DNA of 40,192 nt from Enterobacter sp. (GTDB lineage Bacteria; Pseudomonadota; Gammaproteobacteria; Enterobacterales; Enterobacteriaceae), in contig JALCNW010000039.1 in the NCBI GenBank assembly GCA_022649305.1, forward strand, positions 1 to 40,192, written 5' to 3'. Positions 25,990-35,157 of the stretch are shown here, in pieces. Every line of letters starts with the position of its first letter. Within the stretch, counting starts at the first letter, position 1. The notes under the pieces are model-generated. The model worked only from the letters and a program-made list of their open reading frames with translations. It had not been told where the DNA came from and searched no databases. The position numbers and the translations under genes were made by a program.

Positions 25990-26013
25990 ATAGCGGCGAA
26001 TCATCGCCGCTAT
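25990..26013 (-). other. Hairpin between nemA and gloA
   Basis: A 10-bp perfect stem ATAGCGGCGA / TCGCCGCTAT with loop ATCA lies in the nemA-gloA interval. No U-tract follows, so it may set mRNA stability or partial read-through rather than full termination. Confidence 0.5.
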
Positions 26014-26031
26014 CAATGAGCAAAGAAGGGA

Positions 26032-27129
26032 TTATAAAGAAGGGTAGTCTGTATAACCTTCAGCGCCGCCGCCGTAGAAGCTTTCAGGACGCTGTGGATT
26101 CAGCACCGTTTTGCGTTCCAGACGAGCAACGAGATCTGGGTTGGCAATGTAATCACGACCAAACGCAACGGCGTCGATCAAACCTTTGCTGATCAAATCT
26201 TCTGCTTTCTCTGGGGTATAAGCACCCGCACCGATGATCACACCCTGGAAACGTGCACGTACTTTCTCACGGAACGCATCAGAATACGGCGCACCGCCCG
26301 CCCAGTCAGGTTCGGACATGTGCAGATAGGCAATGCCGCGCTTGGCCAGTTCTTCAATCAGATACAGTGCATCGGCTTCTTCATTCGGGCCGTTATCAAC
26401 GTTCTGGAAAGAGCCGATCGGCGATACACGAATACCAATACGATCCGGGCTCCACTCCTGACAAACTGCATCAACCACTTCCAGTACCAGGCGTGCGCGG
26501 TTTTCTACGCTGCCGCCATACTGGTCTGTACGTTGGTTAGAGGACGGTGAGAGGAACTGGTGCAGCAGATAGCCATGGGCTGAGTGCAGCTCAACCAGGT
26601 CGAAGCCTGCTTCACGTGCATTGGCAACCGCCTGACGGAAATCGTTCACAATGCCAGGAATTTCGTTCAATTCCAACGCACGTGGTGTGGAAGTGTCCAC
26701 GCGAATCGCGTGGCCATTCTCATCACGTAAAGAGGTGCGCGTTCCTGCATTCAGAGCGGATGCAGAAACAGGCGCTTCGCCGCCGGGCTGAATGCTGTGA
26801 TGGGAGATACGACCGGTGTGCCACAGCTGTACCGCAATGCGGCCGTCTTCAGCATGTACACCGGCAGTGATTTTTTTCCACGCCGCGATTTGTTCCGGGC
26901 TGTGCAGACCCGGCGCGCCAGCGTAACCTTTTGCCTGGGCGGAAATCTGAGTAGCCTCAGAGATAATCAGGCCAGAGCTTGCGCGCTGACGATAGTATTC
27001 GCCCATTAACGGTGTTGGGATATCACCAGGCTCAATGCTGCGCAGACGGGTGAGGGGGGCCATCAATACGCGGTTGGGTGCAGTGACCGCACCGATTTTC
27101 AGTGGGGTAAATAATTGTTCTGCGGACAT
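26032..27129 (-). CDS. nemA: N-ethylmaleimide reductase, old yellow enzyme family
   Basis: A 365-residue FMN-dependent ene-reductase. It is close to E. coli NemA and to PETN reductase of Enterobacter cloacae, whose sequence I recall as very similar. The substrate-binding pair His182 and His185 and the proton donor Tyr187 lie in [13 protein letters not shown], and [10 protein letters not shown] near the C-terminus binds FMN phosphate. Family members reduce maleimides, nitrate esters and nitroaromatics with NADPH. CAGGAGTCACG precedes the ATG. It follows nemR by 53 bases in one operon, and a second NemR box lies in that gap. Confidence 0.96.
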   Translation of the reverse strand: MSAEQLFTPLKIGAVTAPNRVLMAPLTRLRSIEPGDIPTPLMGEYYRQRASSGLIISEATQISAQAKGYAGAPGLHSPEQIAAWKKITAGVHAEDGRIAVQLWHTGRISHHSIQPGGEAPVSASALNAGTRTSLRDENGHAIRVDTSTPRALELNEIPGIVNDFRQAVANAREAGFDLVELHSAHGYLLHQFLSPSSNQRTDQYGGSVENRARLVLEVVDAVCQEWSPDRIGIRVSPIGSFQNVDNGPNEEADALYLIEELAKRGIAYLHMSEPDWAGGAPYSDAFREKVRARFQGVIIGAGAYTPEKAEDLISKGLIDAVAFGRDYIANPDLVARLERKTVLNPQRPESFYGGGAEGYTDYPSL

Positions 27130-27142
27130 CGTGACTCCTGAG

Positions 27143-27157
27143 TAGACCGGTCGTCTA
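27143..27157. promoter_or_regulatory. Second NemR box, between nemR and nemA
   Basis: TAGACCGGTCGTCTA is a near palindrome sharing both TAGAC arms with the box upstream of nemR. It lies 14 bases before the nemA ATG, where repressor could act on nemA separately. Confidence 0.65.
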
Positions 27158-27182
27158 GTGATTAAATAAATAAAAACGCCTG

Positions 27183-27782
27183 TTAAACGCCAGGCGTCGT
27201 AATACTGTTCTTCACATGCGTCAGTGCGCTTTCAAGCGGTACCGCGCTGCGAGAGATTTTGGCTTGCAGATTGGCTCCTAACCAGAGCGCATAGAGAACC
27301 TGCGCCTGAGTGAGCGAATCGCCGTTGAAGGTCAGCGTGTGTTCAGCTCGGCCTTCATCCAGCGCCTGGGCCAGCAAGGCAATGACGCCACTCGCCCCCT
27401 TGTCCATCGCGGTGCGCATATCTTCAGACAAATCGCACACTTCGGCAGACAGTTTAACGGTCAGGCAACCGCTGATGATGCCCTGTTGGCAAAACTGTCT
27501 CAGCGTTTCCTGATAGTAATTGAGAACACGATCCCGGTAGCTTCCTTCGCCGCTGGCAAAGTGGGTCGCGAGGCGCTGGTGGTAGCTGGCATAGTGCCGC
27601 TCCAGCATCGCCACCCCAAAGGCCTCTTTGGAGCGAAAGTAATGATAAAACGAACCCTTAGGGACCTCAGCGGTTTTTAACAGTTCGCTCAGGCCCATGC
27701 CGGTAAACCCGCGATGCATACAAAGATGCTCGCCGGTCGCCAGAAGATGTTCGCGTGTATCGTGTTCTGTGTTTCTGCTCAT
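27183..27782 (-). CDS. nemR: TetR-family electrophile-sensing repressor NemR
   Basis: A 199-residue TetR repressor. The DNA-binding domain covers about residues 10-55 ([20 protein letters not shown] as helix-turn-helix). The redox cysteine Cys106 in [13 protein letters not shown], known from E. coli to sense N-ethylmaleimide, HOCl and methylglyoxal, is present, as is the lysine in [10 protein letters not shown] that forms the reversible bond with it. It precedes nemA and gloA on the same strand, and its own promoter carries a perfect-looking NemR box. Confidence 0.96.
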   Translation of the reverse strand: MSRNTEHDTREHLLATGEHLCMHRGFTGMGLSELLKTAEVPKGSFYHYFRSKEAFGVAMLERHYASYHQRLATHFASGEGSYRDRVLNYYQETLRQFCQQGIISGCLTVKLSAEVCDLSEDMRTAMDKGASGVIALLAQALDEGRAEHTLTFNGDSLTQAQVLYALWLGANLQAKISRSAVPLESALTHVKNSITTPGV

Positions 27783-27795
27783 GTCGACACTCTAA

Positions 27796-27811
27796 TAGAC
27801 CAGTCGGTCTA
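27796..27811. promoter_or_regulatory. NemR operator upstream of nemR
   Basis: TAGACCAGTCGGTCTA, an almost perfect palindrome, lies 14 bases before the nemR ATG. TetR-type autorepression through TAGACC-N-GGTCTA sites is established for E. coli NemR. Confidence 0.8.
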
Positions 27812-27820
27812 ATGCAAGCG

Positions 27821-29452
27821 TCATGATGAACGACATGTCGTTAATATATCCATCTCAGGTTGATAAACTGTTGATTTCACATTCATCATGCCCAGTACGG
27901 TGGAGTATAAATTATCCTGCGAGACCGTTGTTTTCGCCGCTTGATTTTGCAGGCACGACGCGTTGACGCGATAGTTTTTCACATAATCTGGGGATAGCCA
28001 GAACATAAACGGAATATGCGTCTGCTGTTCTGGTGCCAGCATATAAGGTGTCCCGTGCAAATAAAGTCCGTTCTCGCCCAGTGATTCACCGTGGTCGGAA
28101 AGATAGATAAGCGCGGTGTTCATGGTGGCCTCACGGGCCTTGAGCGCATCAATCGTTTTACTCACCACGCTATCGGTATAAAGAACGGTGTTGTCATAAG
28201 TGTTGATGAGCGCCTGATGGGTACAATCTTGAATCTGGTTGGTATCGCAAGTCGGGGTAAATTTACGATATTCCTGCGGATAGCGCTGATAATAGGCCGG
28301 CCCGTGGCTGCCCATCAGGTGAATAACCAGCACGGAATCTTGCTTTAGCCCATCCAGCACATTATCGAGACGATGGAGATTGACCTCATCAATACAAGAC
28401 TTGTCTTTACAGTACTGGTTGAGGTTCCACTGCGTCATATCGGTGTGCGGGATACGATTGCAGGCTCCTTTACAGCCACCGTCATTTTCTCGCCACAAAA
28501 GGTTAACCCCAGCGTGCGCCAGCACATCAAGCAGACCTTCCTGATGGCGCGCGAGATCGGCATCGTATTTTTTACGCGGCATACCGGAGAACATGCAGGG
28601 AAGCGAAACGGCAGTTTCCGTGCCGCATGACGACGCCTGTGGAAAGTTAATCATGTCCTGTTTTTGCAACTGAGGATTCGTTTCGCGTGAATATCCGTTA
28701 AGCGAATAGTTAGCCGCTCGGGAGGCTTCGCCAACCACCAACACCAGAACGGTTTTCTTATTCTGGCCCAAAATAACCGGCCCCTTATGGGCATCTTCAC
28801 CCATGCGAATCAGCGTTTGATCGCCTGCAAACCAGCGGGCTTTACTGTATTTCATGAGCGCGCTGACGTAGTTCGCAGGCGTTACCATTTTGACAATGCT
28901 TTTATTATTACGAAACAGCGATGCGTAATCTTTATAGAAAACAGACGCGACCAGAATAATCACCAGTAACGCGCCCAGAATGGCGGCGAACCGCAGGAGA
29001 AGCGTGTGCCACCAGGTTCCGGAACGAATCCGAACCAGCAGCAGTACAATAGAGGGAATGATCCCCGCGATCGCAATCCACAGCAGCATTTGCGGGGTGA
29101 CCAGCGCAGTGGCTTCCTGAGAATTGGTTTCGAAGACGTTAACCAGCATATTCTGATCGATAACCGCGCCATAGGTGTACATAAAGTATGTTGCACCGGC
29201 AGATCCCATGGTTAACAGAATAAACAGTGGCTTTCGCAGCAGCGGGATATTGAGCAGGCTAAATATAATCACCCAGCCACAAAACAATACCAGTGGAACC
29301 GATGCCGCAAAAAGCAAGTCGTGAAAATGATTGGGTGAAATGATTGCCCAACTACGTTGAATAAACAGAGCGTTCAATACCGTGAAGAAGAGAGCACATC
29401 CCAGCGTAAAATAAATATCGTTACATTGTAACTTTTTAAAAGACCGCATCAT
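27821..29452 (-). CDS. eptA: EptA-type lipid A phosphoethanolamine transferase
   Basis: A 543-residue inner-membrane enzyme of the EptA/PmrC and MCR family. About five membrane segments lie in residues 1-175, and the periplasmic catalytic domain follows. Zinc and catalytic residues are visible: Glu242 (VGEASRA), the nucleophile Thr280 in SCGTETAVSLPCMFS, LSDHGESLGENG and HGTPYMLAPEQQTHIP. Paired cysteines occur where EptA has them (GGCKGACNR, PTCDTNQIQDC). I use the tandem ATGs at 29452/29449; no good ribosome site is seen and longer N-termini have no family support. K-12 has no such gene between nemR and ydhL. It should add phosphoethanolamine to lipid A and lower polymyxin binding. The orthology to K-12 eptA, rather than to another family member, is not certain. 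Confidence 0.85.
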   Translation of the reverse strand: MMRSFKKLQCNDIYFTLGCALFFTVLNALFIQRSWAIISPNHFHDLLFAASVPLVLFCGWVIIFSLLNIPLLRKPLFILLTMGSAGATYFMYTYGAVIDQNMLVNVFETNSQEATALVTPQMLLWIAIAGIIPSIVLLLVRIRSGTWWHTLLLRFAAILGALLVIILVASVFYKDYASLFRNNKSIVKMVTPANYVSALMKYSKARWFAGDQTLIRMGEDAHKGPVILGQNKKTVLVLVVGEASRAANYSLNGYSRETNPQLQKQDMINFPQASSCGTETAVSLPCMFSGMPRKKYDADLARHQEGLLDVLAHAGVNLLWRENDGGCKGACNRIPHTDMTQWNLNQYCKDKSCIDEVNLHRLDNVLDGLKQDSVLVIHLMGSHGPAYYQRYPQEYRKFTPTCDTNQIQDCTHQALINTYDNTVLYTDSVVSKTIDALKAREATMNTALIYLSDHGESLGENGLYLHGTPYMLAPEQQTHIPFMFWLSPDYVKNYRVNASCLQNQAAKTTVSQDNLYSTVLGMMNVKSTVYQPEMDILTTCRSS

Positions 29453-29482
29453 CAAATAACCGTTAATTTTGGTAATGTGGCG

Positions 29483-29515
29483 AGTATAGGGAGTGAAGAT
29501 TAGTGAAACCTTAAT
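29483..29515 (-). promoter_or_regulatory. Candidate eptA promoter with PmrA-box-like repeat
   Basis: On the minus strand ATTAAG-GTTTC-ACTAAT (29499-29515) resembles the PmrA box YTTAAK-N5-YTTAAK and, from memory, the pmrC promoter box. A TATACT -10 (29483-29488) follows ten bases later and the -35 is non-canonical, as expected for an activated promoter. Confidence 0.55.
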
Positions 29516-29597
29516 GACACATTTGTGTGCTATATCCCTTGCGCGCAGGGTGTTTAGCGTCTTCACTGTAGATGAGATTCGGTTTCTGGAGGTATAT

Positions 29598-29837
29598 GTG
29601 GCAGAGCAACTGGAGTTTTTCCCCATCCAGAGCCCGTGCCGGGGTATTTGCCAGTCTGATGAGCGCGGTTTCTGTCGTGGCTGTTTCAGAAGCCGGGATG
29701 AGCGTTTTAACTGGCAAAATATGAGCGACACGCAAAAGCAGGATGTCATTCGCCTGTGTAAGCAGCGCTTATTGCGTAAATTACGCGCGAACAGAGCGGC
29801 TGAAACCGAAGAACCGCAGCAACCTTCACTGTTTTAG
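29598..29837 (+). CDS. ydhL: DUF1289 small cysteine-rich protein YdhL
   Basis: A 79-residue protein matching E. coli YdhL along its full length. It carries the DUF1289 cysteine pattern CRGICQSDERGFCRGCFRS, four cysteines that probably bind a metal or cluster. I place the start at GTG 29598 behind GGAGGTATAT, giving the E. coli length; the open frame extends 35 codons upstream through the eptA promoter region and should be ignored. It is divergent from eptA and lies 48 bases before ydhF. The function is not known. Confidence 0.92.
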   Translation: MAEQLEFFPIQSPCRGICQSDERGFCRGCFRSRDERFNWQNMSDTQKQDVIRLCKQRLLRKLRANRAAETEEPQQPSLF

Positions 29838-29885
29838 CGGTGCAAATGCGTATACTCATAACATCACTTCCTTGAAGAAATTGTT

Positions 29886-30782
29886 ATGGTTCAGCGTATT
29901 GCCCTTGCGCCACAGGGCCCAGAGTTTTCACGTTTTGTTATGGGTTACTGGCGCTTAATGGACTGGAATATGTCCCCGCGCCAGCTGGTGAGTTTTATCG
30001 AGGAACATCTGGATCTCGGTATCACCACGGTCGACCATGCCGATATCTACGGCGGTTACCTTTGCGAAGCCGCGTTCGGTGAGGCGATGAAGCTTGCTCC
30101 CGCGCTGCGCGAGCGCCTGGAGATCGTCACCAAGTGCGGAATTGCCACCACGGCCAATCCAGAACATGCCCTCGGACATTACATTACCGACAGCAGCCAC
30201 ATCATCAAAAGTGCTGAGCAGTCGCTGCTCAATCTTGCCACCGATCGTCTTGACCTGCTTTTGATCCATCGACCCGATCCGCTGATGGATGCCGATGATG
30301 TTGCCGAAGCGTTCTTAAGCCTGCATCAGAGCGGAAAAGTGCGCCACTTTGGTGTTTCTAACTTTACGCCGGCGCAGTTTGCGCTGTTACAGTCCCGCCT
30401 GCCGTTTACCCTGGCAACCAATCAGGTTGAGATCTCGCCTGTTCATCAACCGCTACTGCTTGATGGTACGCTCGATCAGCTGCAGCAGTTGCGCATTCGC
30501 CCTATGGCATGGTCTTGCCTCGGCGGTGGTCGTCTGTTCAATGATGATGCTTTCCAGCCATTACGTGATGAACTGCAAACCGTGGCACGAGAGCTTAATG
30601 CCGAGAGCATTGAGCAGGTGGTGTACGCGTGGATAATGCGGTTGCCGTCAAAACCGCTGCCCATTATTGGCTCCGGGAAAATCGAGCGCGTTCGGTCTGC
30701 GATTGCCGCAGAAGAATTGCAGATGACCCGCCAGCAATGGTTCCGTATTCGTAAAGCCGCACTGGGTTACGACGTGCCATAA
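29886..30782 (+). CDS. ydhF: Aldo-keto reductase YdhF
   Basis: A 298-residue aldo-keto reductase matching E. coli YdhF. The catalytic tetrad is visible as Asp (TTVDHADIYGG), the Tyr in the same motif, Lys (IVTKCGIA) and His (LLLIHRPDP). The C-terminal IIGSGKIERVRSA binds NADP. The start ATG at 29886 has a weak ribosome site (TTGAAGAAATTGTT). Family members reduce aldehydes and ketones with NADPH; the YdhF substrate is unknown. It lies between ydhL and sodC, all on one strand, as in K-12. Confidence 0.94.
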   Translation: MVQRIALAPQGPEFSRFVMGYWRLMDWNMSPRQLVSFIEEHLDLGITTVDHADIYGGYLCEAAFGEAMKLAPALRERLEIVTKCGIATTANPEHALGHYITDSSHIIKSAEQSLLNLATDRLDLLLIHRPDPLMDADDVAEAFLSLHQSGKVRHFGVSNFTPAQFALLQSRLPFTLATNQVEISPVHQPLLLDGTLDQLQQLRIRPMAWSCLGGGRLFNDDAFQPLRDELQTVARELNAESIEQVVYAWIMRLPSKPLPIIGSGKIERVRSAIAAEELQMTRQQWFRIRKAALGYDVP

Positions 30783-30863
30783 TCGCGCTTTCAGCTGACT
30801 TTCCGGTGAAATCTCTGTCCCTGGTATAAACTTAAGGGGCAAAAAATAACCAGCGGAGGTCAA

Positions 30864-31382
30864 ATGAAGCGTTTTGCTCTGGCAATGGTCACGCTGGTTG
30901 TTTGCGCAGGTGCGCAGGCAGCCAGCGACGAAGTAGAAATGAACCTCGTCACCTCTCAGGGGATAGGTCAGTCCATCGGGACCGTGAGCATCACTGAAAC
31001 CGATAAAGGACTGGAATTTATTCCTCATCTCAAAGCTCTTCCTCCCGGCGAACATGGTTTTCATGTCCACGCAAAGGGTAGTTGTCAGCCTGCGTTGAAA
31101 GAGGGCAAAGCATCGGCAGCTGAAGCTGCGGGCGGCCATTTAGACCCGCATAAAACCGGTAAGCATGAAGGCCCGGAAGGTATGGGTCATACCGGTGATC
31201 TTCCCGTGCTGGTGGTTAACAACGATGGCAAGGCCACGGAACCTGTCGTCGCGCCGCGTCTGAAAAAGTTGGCAGAAGTGAAAGGCAAAGCGCTGATGGT
31301 CCATGTCGGAGGCGATAATTTGTCCGACCAGCCTAAACCACTGGGTGGCGGAGGCGCGCGTTATGCGTGTGGCGTTATCTGA
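30864..31382 (+). CDS. sodC: Periplasmic copper-zinc superoxide dismutase
   Basis: A 172-residue Cu,Zn superoxide dismutase. The signal peptide [19 protein letters not shown] is cleaved near residue 19. Copper ligands His67 and His69 sit in [10 protein letters not shown], and zinc and bridging ligands in [14 protein letters not shown] and MGHTGDLP; the copper ligand HVGGDN closes the set. The disulfide cysteines are at GSCQP and YACGVI. GCGGAGGTCAA precedes the ATG. It protects periplasmic targets from superoxide. Its last 22 bases overlap the convergent ydhK gene. Confidence 0.96.
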   Translation: MKRFALAMVTLVVCAGAQAASDEVEMNLVTSQGIGQSIGTVSITETDKGLEFIPHLKALPPGEHGFHVHAKGSCQPALKEGKASAAEAAGGHLDPHKTGKHEGPEGMGHTGDLPVLVVNNDGKATEPVVAPRLKKLAEVKGKALMVHVGGDNLSDQPKPLGGGGARYACGVI

Positions 31383-33394
31383 TCGGTAATCGTACCTGGC
31401 GGTGGCGCTTGTTCGAGCTGAGAGAGCGAACAGTGCAAACGCCAGATAATCGAGGCTAAATCGCGCGCGGCCGGGAGGTGATGGTGCGCGAGGGTATCGC
31501 AAATCCGCTGGAGTTCATTCAGCGTGACCTCAAGCGAACGCTGCTGAACGCCGCGTTCGCTCATCACATTTCTCAGTAACGCAATACACACATCACGTAC
31601 CTTCGAAAGCGGATCTGAACGCGTTTGCCATTCGCGAAGCTGCCAGACAACGTGCGAGCAATTCAGCAACACAACTCCCCAGCGCAGCAGCCAGCGGCGA
31701 GAAAGCGAGTCCTGACTGTTGTTCAACTGGCTGACATGGTGATAAACCAGCGATTCGTATTCATCTTCCCGCAGGTGAGGCTTTCGACTGAGCTGATCGA
31801 CAAATCCCCGGCGCAGTTCGCGTATATGACGACGGCTTTTTCGCGCGTCGGAGCCTGGGCGAAGCACGGCAAAGGCTAACCAGGCCAGCCCCACACCCAC
31901 TATTTTCGCCAGATTGTCGTTCAGGAAATCAGCAAAGTCGTACACGGGTGGGTTTGTCACGGAGATAAACGAACCCATAAAGACTATCAGCTGTCCCCAT
32001 AATCCAGCCAGCTTCGGCATCTGTAACTTCAGCAACTGCATGGTGGTGAGCAGCGGGAAAAGGAATAGCAGAAACTGCCAAAGATCGGTTATCTGCACCA
32101 TCAGCCCGAATTTCACCACAAAACTAAACAGTGAAAGCAGAATCAGCGTGCGAAGCAATAATGTCAGGGAGTGATAAGGTGACGCGACGACGGAATAGAG
32201 TACGCAACTGATGGCTGCCAGCGTTAATGCTGCTGAGCCCGACTCCCACTGCGTGGTAATACTCCATGCGCCAACCAGCATCAGCGCGCAGAAAGTGCGA
32301 AAACCACTCCATACGGCTTCAAGATTATCGGTATGTCTTGCCAGCGCTGGGCTATGCGGAACGGTAAATTCAGTAATGGGCGTGGCATTCTCAACCGCTC
32401 TTATCCAGCGACTGCTGCGAAGATATAAACGGCAAAAATACTGCAGGCGTAGCCAGAAGGCGCGGTGGCGATAGTCAAATTCATCTTCAGGAGCCAGCGG
32501 GGCGATGATGCGAGCTACCGTGTAGAGATCGGTCTGAGGGCGCGCCAACGCAGCGAGCAGATTTTCGATTACCGTTCGGGTATGTTCCGGCGGGTTTGGC
32601 CAGTTAAGCAGCATCCTGCGCAGGCTTGAGATAGCACTGGTCATCCTCAGTTGCTGATGAAGCAGATAATTCAGCAGGTTGTTTTGACGACGAAAACGAT
32701 AGTGGCTCCAGAAAGCCTGAATACGCAGCAGGTTCATCGTTAAAATTTGCCCGATGACTTTTTCGTGAGCCAGACGAATGGCGTCGTTCGTATCCGGCTG
32801 CCAGAGCAGGCTGGCGTGTTCCAGCAGGCGCGTATGCATAGTTTTTAAGGCCGAGATGAGCGTGGTGCCATCTGAGGTGCTCGGCAAAATCATCATCATC
32901 ACGCCACCGCAAAGGATACCGATAATCACTTCGCATACCCGCGCCTGAGCAATATCCCAAAGCTCGGTAGTATCGAGGATGTTGACGACCGGGAAGGCAA
33001 TGATCGCAGCGGTATAGCCCGCGAGCTGAAAGGCGTAAGCCACATTATTGGTGAAATGCGCGCAGGCCCAGGTACAAAACCCGAGCCACGCGGCCATGCT
33101 AAGTAAAAACAGCCAGGGATCGTTAAGCGTATGCCCGGCAATCATTAATGCCGCCGTCGCCCCAAGAAGGCTCCCTGCTATACGTCCCAGGCTTTTACTG
33201 ATAACGCCGCCAACGGTCGGGAAACTCACCACCGCGGCCGACGTCATGGCCCAGTAAGGCTCATCCAGATTCAGATAATAAGCCACCGTAAGGGCAAGGC
33301 ACATTGCGATGCCGTTGCGCAGGGCATAACGCCACTGCGCTCGCGTCGCTTTGAACCAGGGCACATTGCGCCAGGAGACAGCAGGCAAATTCAT
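31361..33394 (-). CDS. ydhK: FUSC-family efflux membrane protein YdhK
   Basis: A 677-residue inner-membrane protein matching E. coli YdhK (670). Two sets of hydrophobic segments (about residues 25-170 and 360-505) are separated by a cytoplasmic helical region, the AaeB/FUSC layout. Conserved stretches include [20 protein letters not shown] and [17 protein letters not shown]. Its ATG overlaps the ydhJ stop by one base (TGATG). With the membrane-fusion protein YdhJ and YdhI it should form an envelope-spanning efflux pump similar to AaeAB; its substrate is unknown. It is the last gene of the operon and overlaps sodC tail to tail by 22 bases. Confidence 0.93.
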   Translation of the reverse strand: MNLPAVSWRNVPWFKATRAQWRYALRNGIAMCLALTVAYYLNLDEPYWAMTSAAVVSFPTVGGVISKSLGRIAGSLLGATAALMIAGHTLNDPWLFLLSMAAWLGFCTWACAHFTNNVAYAFQLAGYTAAIIAFPVVNILDTTELWDIAQARVCEVIIGILCGGVMMMILPSTSDGTTLISALKTMHTRLLEHASLLWQPDTNDAIRLAHEKVIGQILTMNLLRIQAFWSHYRFRRQNNLLNYLLHQQLRMTSAISSLRRMLLNWPNPPEHTRTVIENLLAALARPQTDLYTVARIIAPLAPEDEFDYRHRAFWLRLQYFCRLYLRSSRWIRAVENATPITEFTVPHSPALARHTDNLEAVWSGFRTFCALMLVGAWSITTQWESGSAALTLAAISCVLYSVVASPYHSLTLLLRTLILLSLFSFVVKFGLMVQITDLWQFLLFLFPLLTTMQLLKLQMPKLAGLWGQLIVFMGSFISVTNPPVYDFADFLNDNLAKIVGVGLAWLAFAVLRPGSDARKSRRHIRELRRGFVDQLSRKPHLREDEYESLVYHHVSQLNNSQDSLSRRWLLRWGVVLLNCSHVVWQLREWQTRSDPLSKVRDVCIALLRNVMSERGVQQRSLEVTLNELQRICDTLAHHHLPAARDLASIIWRLHCSLSQLEQAPPPGTITDQITPHA

Positions 33395-34254
33395 CAGCGC
33401 GGTCCGATTGAGACGGTGCAGGTCGTACCAGAAACGAGGGTAATATTGTCAGGCAGGTTGTCAAATTCGACCCGAACCGGGACCCGTTGCGCCAGGCGTA
33501 CCCACGGGACGTTAGGCTTTATATCCGGTACCAGTCCTGAATCCGTTTCAACGCTTTGGTCGTAAATAGCGCGTCCAATACTGGATACGTGACCCTGTAA
33601 CCTTTTAGATCCACTGTAGAGCGTGATTTGCGCAGGAGCGCCCACCTGAATATGACGCAGTTTGGTCTCTTCGAAATAGCCGACAACGTAGAAAGAGTGG
33701 CTATCCACCAGGGCGAAAATGGGTTGTCCAGTGGTGGCGTAATTTCCCGTTCGGGTCGAAAGATTGGTCACCCAACCGTCAACGGGGGCTTTGACCACGG
33801 TTTGCGTCAACTGCCACTGAGCCTGCTTGAGCGTGGCTTCTGCCACCTCGACGCCTGCCTGCATAGCCTTCACATTAATATTGGCGGTATCCAAATCTTC
33901 CGCAGAAATGTAGTTTTGAGAAAGATGGCGGCGGCGGTTTGCTTCGTTATTCGCTTTTGCCAGATCCGACTGCGCTTTCGCAAGCTGAGCCTGGGCATTG
34001 AGTAAGGCGATATGAAAAGGCGTATCGTCAATGCGAAATAAAACATCACCTTCTTTAACGAACTGATTATCTTTAATAAGAAGGGCGGTGATGCTACCGG
34101 AGACTTGCGGCGTGATGCTGACCTGTTCAGCGCGAATTTTACCGTCGCGCGTCCAGGGGGATTGCATGTAAAAATTCCACAGCCACCAGCCGGCAATCAG
34201 CGCCAGTGCAAACACGACGAGTGTAGAAAAGTATTTAATCGTTTTAAGCGACAT
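33394..34254 (-). CDS. ydhJ: HlyD/EmrA-type membrane fusion protein YdhJ
   Basis: A 286-residue periplasmic adaptor, E. coli YdhJ having 285. One N-terminal membrane anchor (about residues 8-27) is followed by a barrel/lipoyl region ([20 protein letters not shown]), a coiled-coil hairpin (about 75-140, rich in [21 protein letters not shown] repeats) and the second lipoyl half [14 protein letters not shown]. The ATG at 34254 has GGTGAAT upstream and comes two bases after ydhI; the frame open to 34290 has no support. It links the FUSC pump YdhK to an outer-membrane channel. Confidence 0.94.
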   Translation of the reverse strand: MSLKTIKYFSTLVVFALALIAGWWLWNFYMQSPWTRDGKIRAEQVSITPQVSGSITALLIKDNQFVKEGDVLFRIDDTPFHIALLNAQAQLAKAQSDLAKANNEANRRRHLSQNYISAEDLDTANINVKAMQAGVEVAEATLKQAQWQLTQTVVKAPVDGWVTNLSTRTGNYATTGQPIFALVDSHSFYVVGYFEETKLRHIQVGAPAQITLYSGSKRLQGHVSSIGRAIYDQSVETDSGLVPDIKPNVPWVRLAQRVPVRVEFDNLPDNITLVSGTTCTVSIGPR

Positions 34255-34256
34255 AT

Positions 34257-34493
34257 TCACCACGCGATCAGTAAAACCAGGCCAAGGCACACGGAAAGAG
34301 TAAACAAAGAAAGATCCATCAGCATCGGATGCCAGACCTCGCCGGAATACATCCAGTCGCGGAGCAAGCGATGCACGACGAGCCAGATCAGAAAGCCCAG
34401 CATGACCGCCTTGAACAGGGGAGGAAAATAGACTGATGCACCGACAATCAGGTCCTGAAGGGGAAACCCCGTGGCGCTATTCGGAAACTTCAC
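34257..34493 (-). CDS. ydhI: DUF1656 small membrane protein YdhI
   Basis: A 78-residue protein, same length as E. coli YdhI, with two hydrophobic helices (about residues 12-40 and 53-77). DUF1656 proteins such as AaeX typically precede a membrane fusion protein and a FUSC pump, as here. It starts with GTG at 34493, with AAGGATCT nine bases before. It is the first gene of the ydhIJK operon and divergent from slyA. In E. coli and Salmonella SlyA is reported to repress this operon. Confidence 0.92.
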   Translation of the reverse strand: MKFPNSATGFPLQDLIVGASVYFPPLFKAVMLGFLIWLVVHRLLRDWMYSGEVWHPMLMDLSLFTLSVCLGLVLLIAW

Positions 34494-34611
34494 GAGCAGA
34501 GATCCTTTGCAGTGGAGAGTGGGTCACGATGGCTTGCCTTAACACGATGAAGTGTCTGGATTAAGTGTAAATCAAAGTTTGAATACCCGTGAATGCAGTA
34601 TTGCATTTGTT

Positions 34612-34640
34612 TTGACATTATAAATACTGCACACTAGTCT
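34612..34640 (+). promoter_or_regulatory. slyA promoter
   Basis: A perfect -35 TTGACA (34612-34617) and a weaker -10 TAGTCT (34635-34640) are separated by 17 bases. The start would lie about 33 bases before the slyA ATG, just upstream of the SlyA palindrome. Confidence 0.7.
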
Positions 34641-34657
34641 AAAATCAGCATAATAAC

Positions 34658-34669
34658 TTAGCAAGCTAA
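34658..34669. promoter_or_regulatory. SlyA operator, perfect palindrome
   Basis: TTAGCAAGCTAA is exactly the consensus SlyA palindrome known from Salmonella. It lies between the slyA promoter and its ribosome site, so it should mediate autorepression, and it is close enough to influence divergent ydhIJK. Confidence 0.9.
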
Positions 34670-34679
34670 TTATAAGGAG

Positions 34680-35120
34680 ATGAAATTGGAATCGCCACTA
34701 GGTTCTGATCTGGCAAGGTTGGTACGCGTCTGGCGTGCTCTGATTGACCATCGCCTGAAACCTCTGGAATTGACGCAGACGCATTGGGTTACGCTGCATA
34801 ACATCCATCAGCTACCGCCCGACCAGTCGCAGATTCAACTGGCAAAAGCGATCGGTATTGAGCAGCCCTCTCTGGTGCGCACGCTCGATCAGTTAGAAGA
34901 GAAGGGGCTCATATCCCGTCAAACCTGCGCCAGCGATCGCCGCGCAAAACGTATCAAGCTCACGGAGAAGGCCGCACCCATCATTACCGAGATGGAAGCC
35001 GTTATCAGCAAGACGCGAGGAGAGATCCTGTCTGGTATTTCCCCTGCGGAGCTCGAGCAGCTTATTGGCATGATAGCTCGTCTTGAGCATAATATCAGTG
35101 AGTTACAGTCGCGCGACTAA
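34680..35120 (+). CDS. slyA: MarR-family regulator SlyA
   Basis: A 146-residue winged-helix regulator nearly identical to E. coli SlyA (144) over the first 80 residues, including [20 protein letters not shown] as recognition helix and [11 protein letters not shown] as wing. It counters H-NS silencing and responds to small aromatic ligands. The start is debatable: ATG at 34680 directly abuts the AAGGAG sequence (no spacing), while TTG at 34686 has the ideal 6-base spacing. The TTG start would remove two residues; I list the longer form used for E. coli. A perfect SlyA palindrome precedes it. Confidence 0.95.
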   Translation: MKLESPLGSDLARLVRVWRALIDHRLKPLELTQTHWVTLHNIHQLPPDQSQIQLAKAIGIEQPSLVRTLDQLEEKGLISRQTCASDRRAKRIKLTEKAAPIITEMEAVISKTRGEILSGISPAELEQLIGMIARLEHNISELQSRD

Positions 35121-35130
35121 CGCCATAAAC

Positions 35131-35157
35131 AAGCCTTGCACCCGCAAGGCTTTTTTT
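35131..35157 (+). terminator. Intrinsic terminator of slyA
   Basis: Stem AAGCCTTGC / GCAAGGCTT with loop ACCC is followed by a T7 tract. It lies 10 bases after the slyA stop and touches the stop codon of the convergent diguanylate cyclase gene. Confidence 0.93.
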
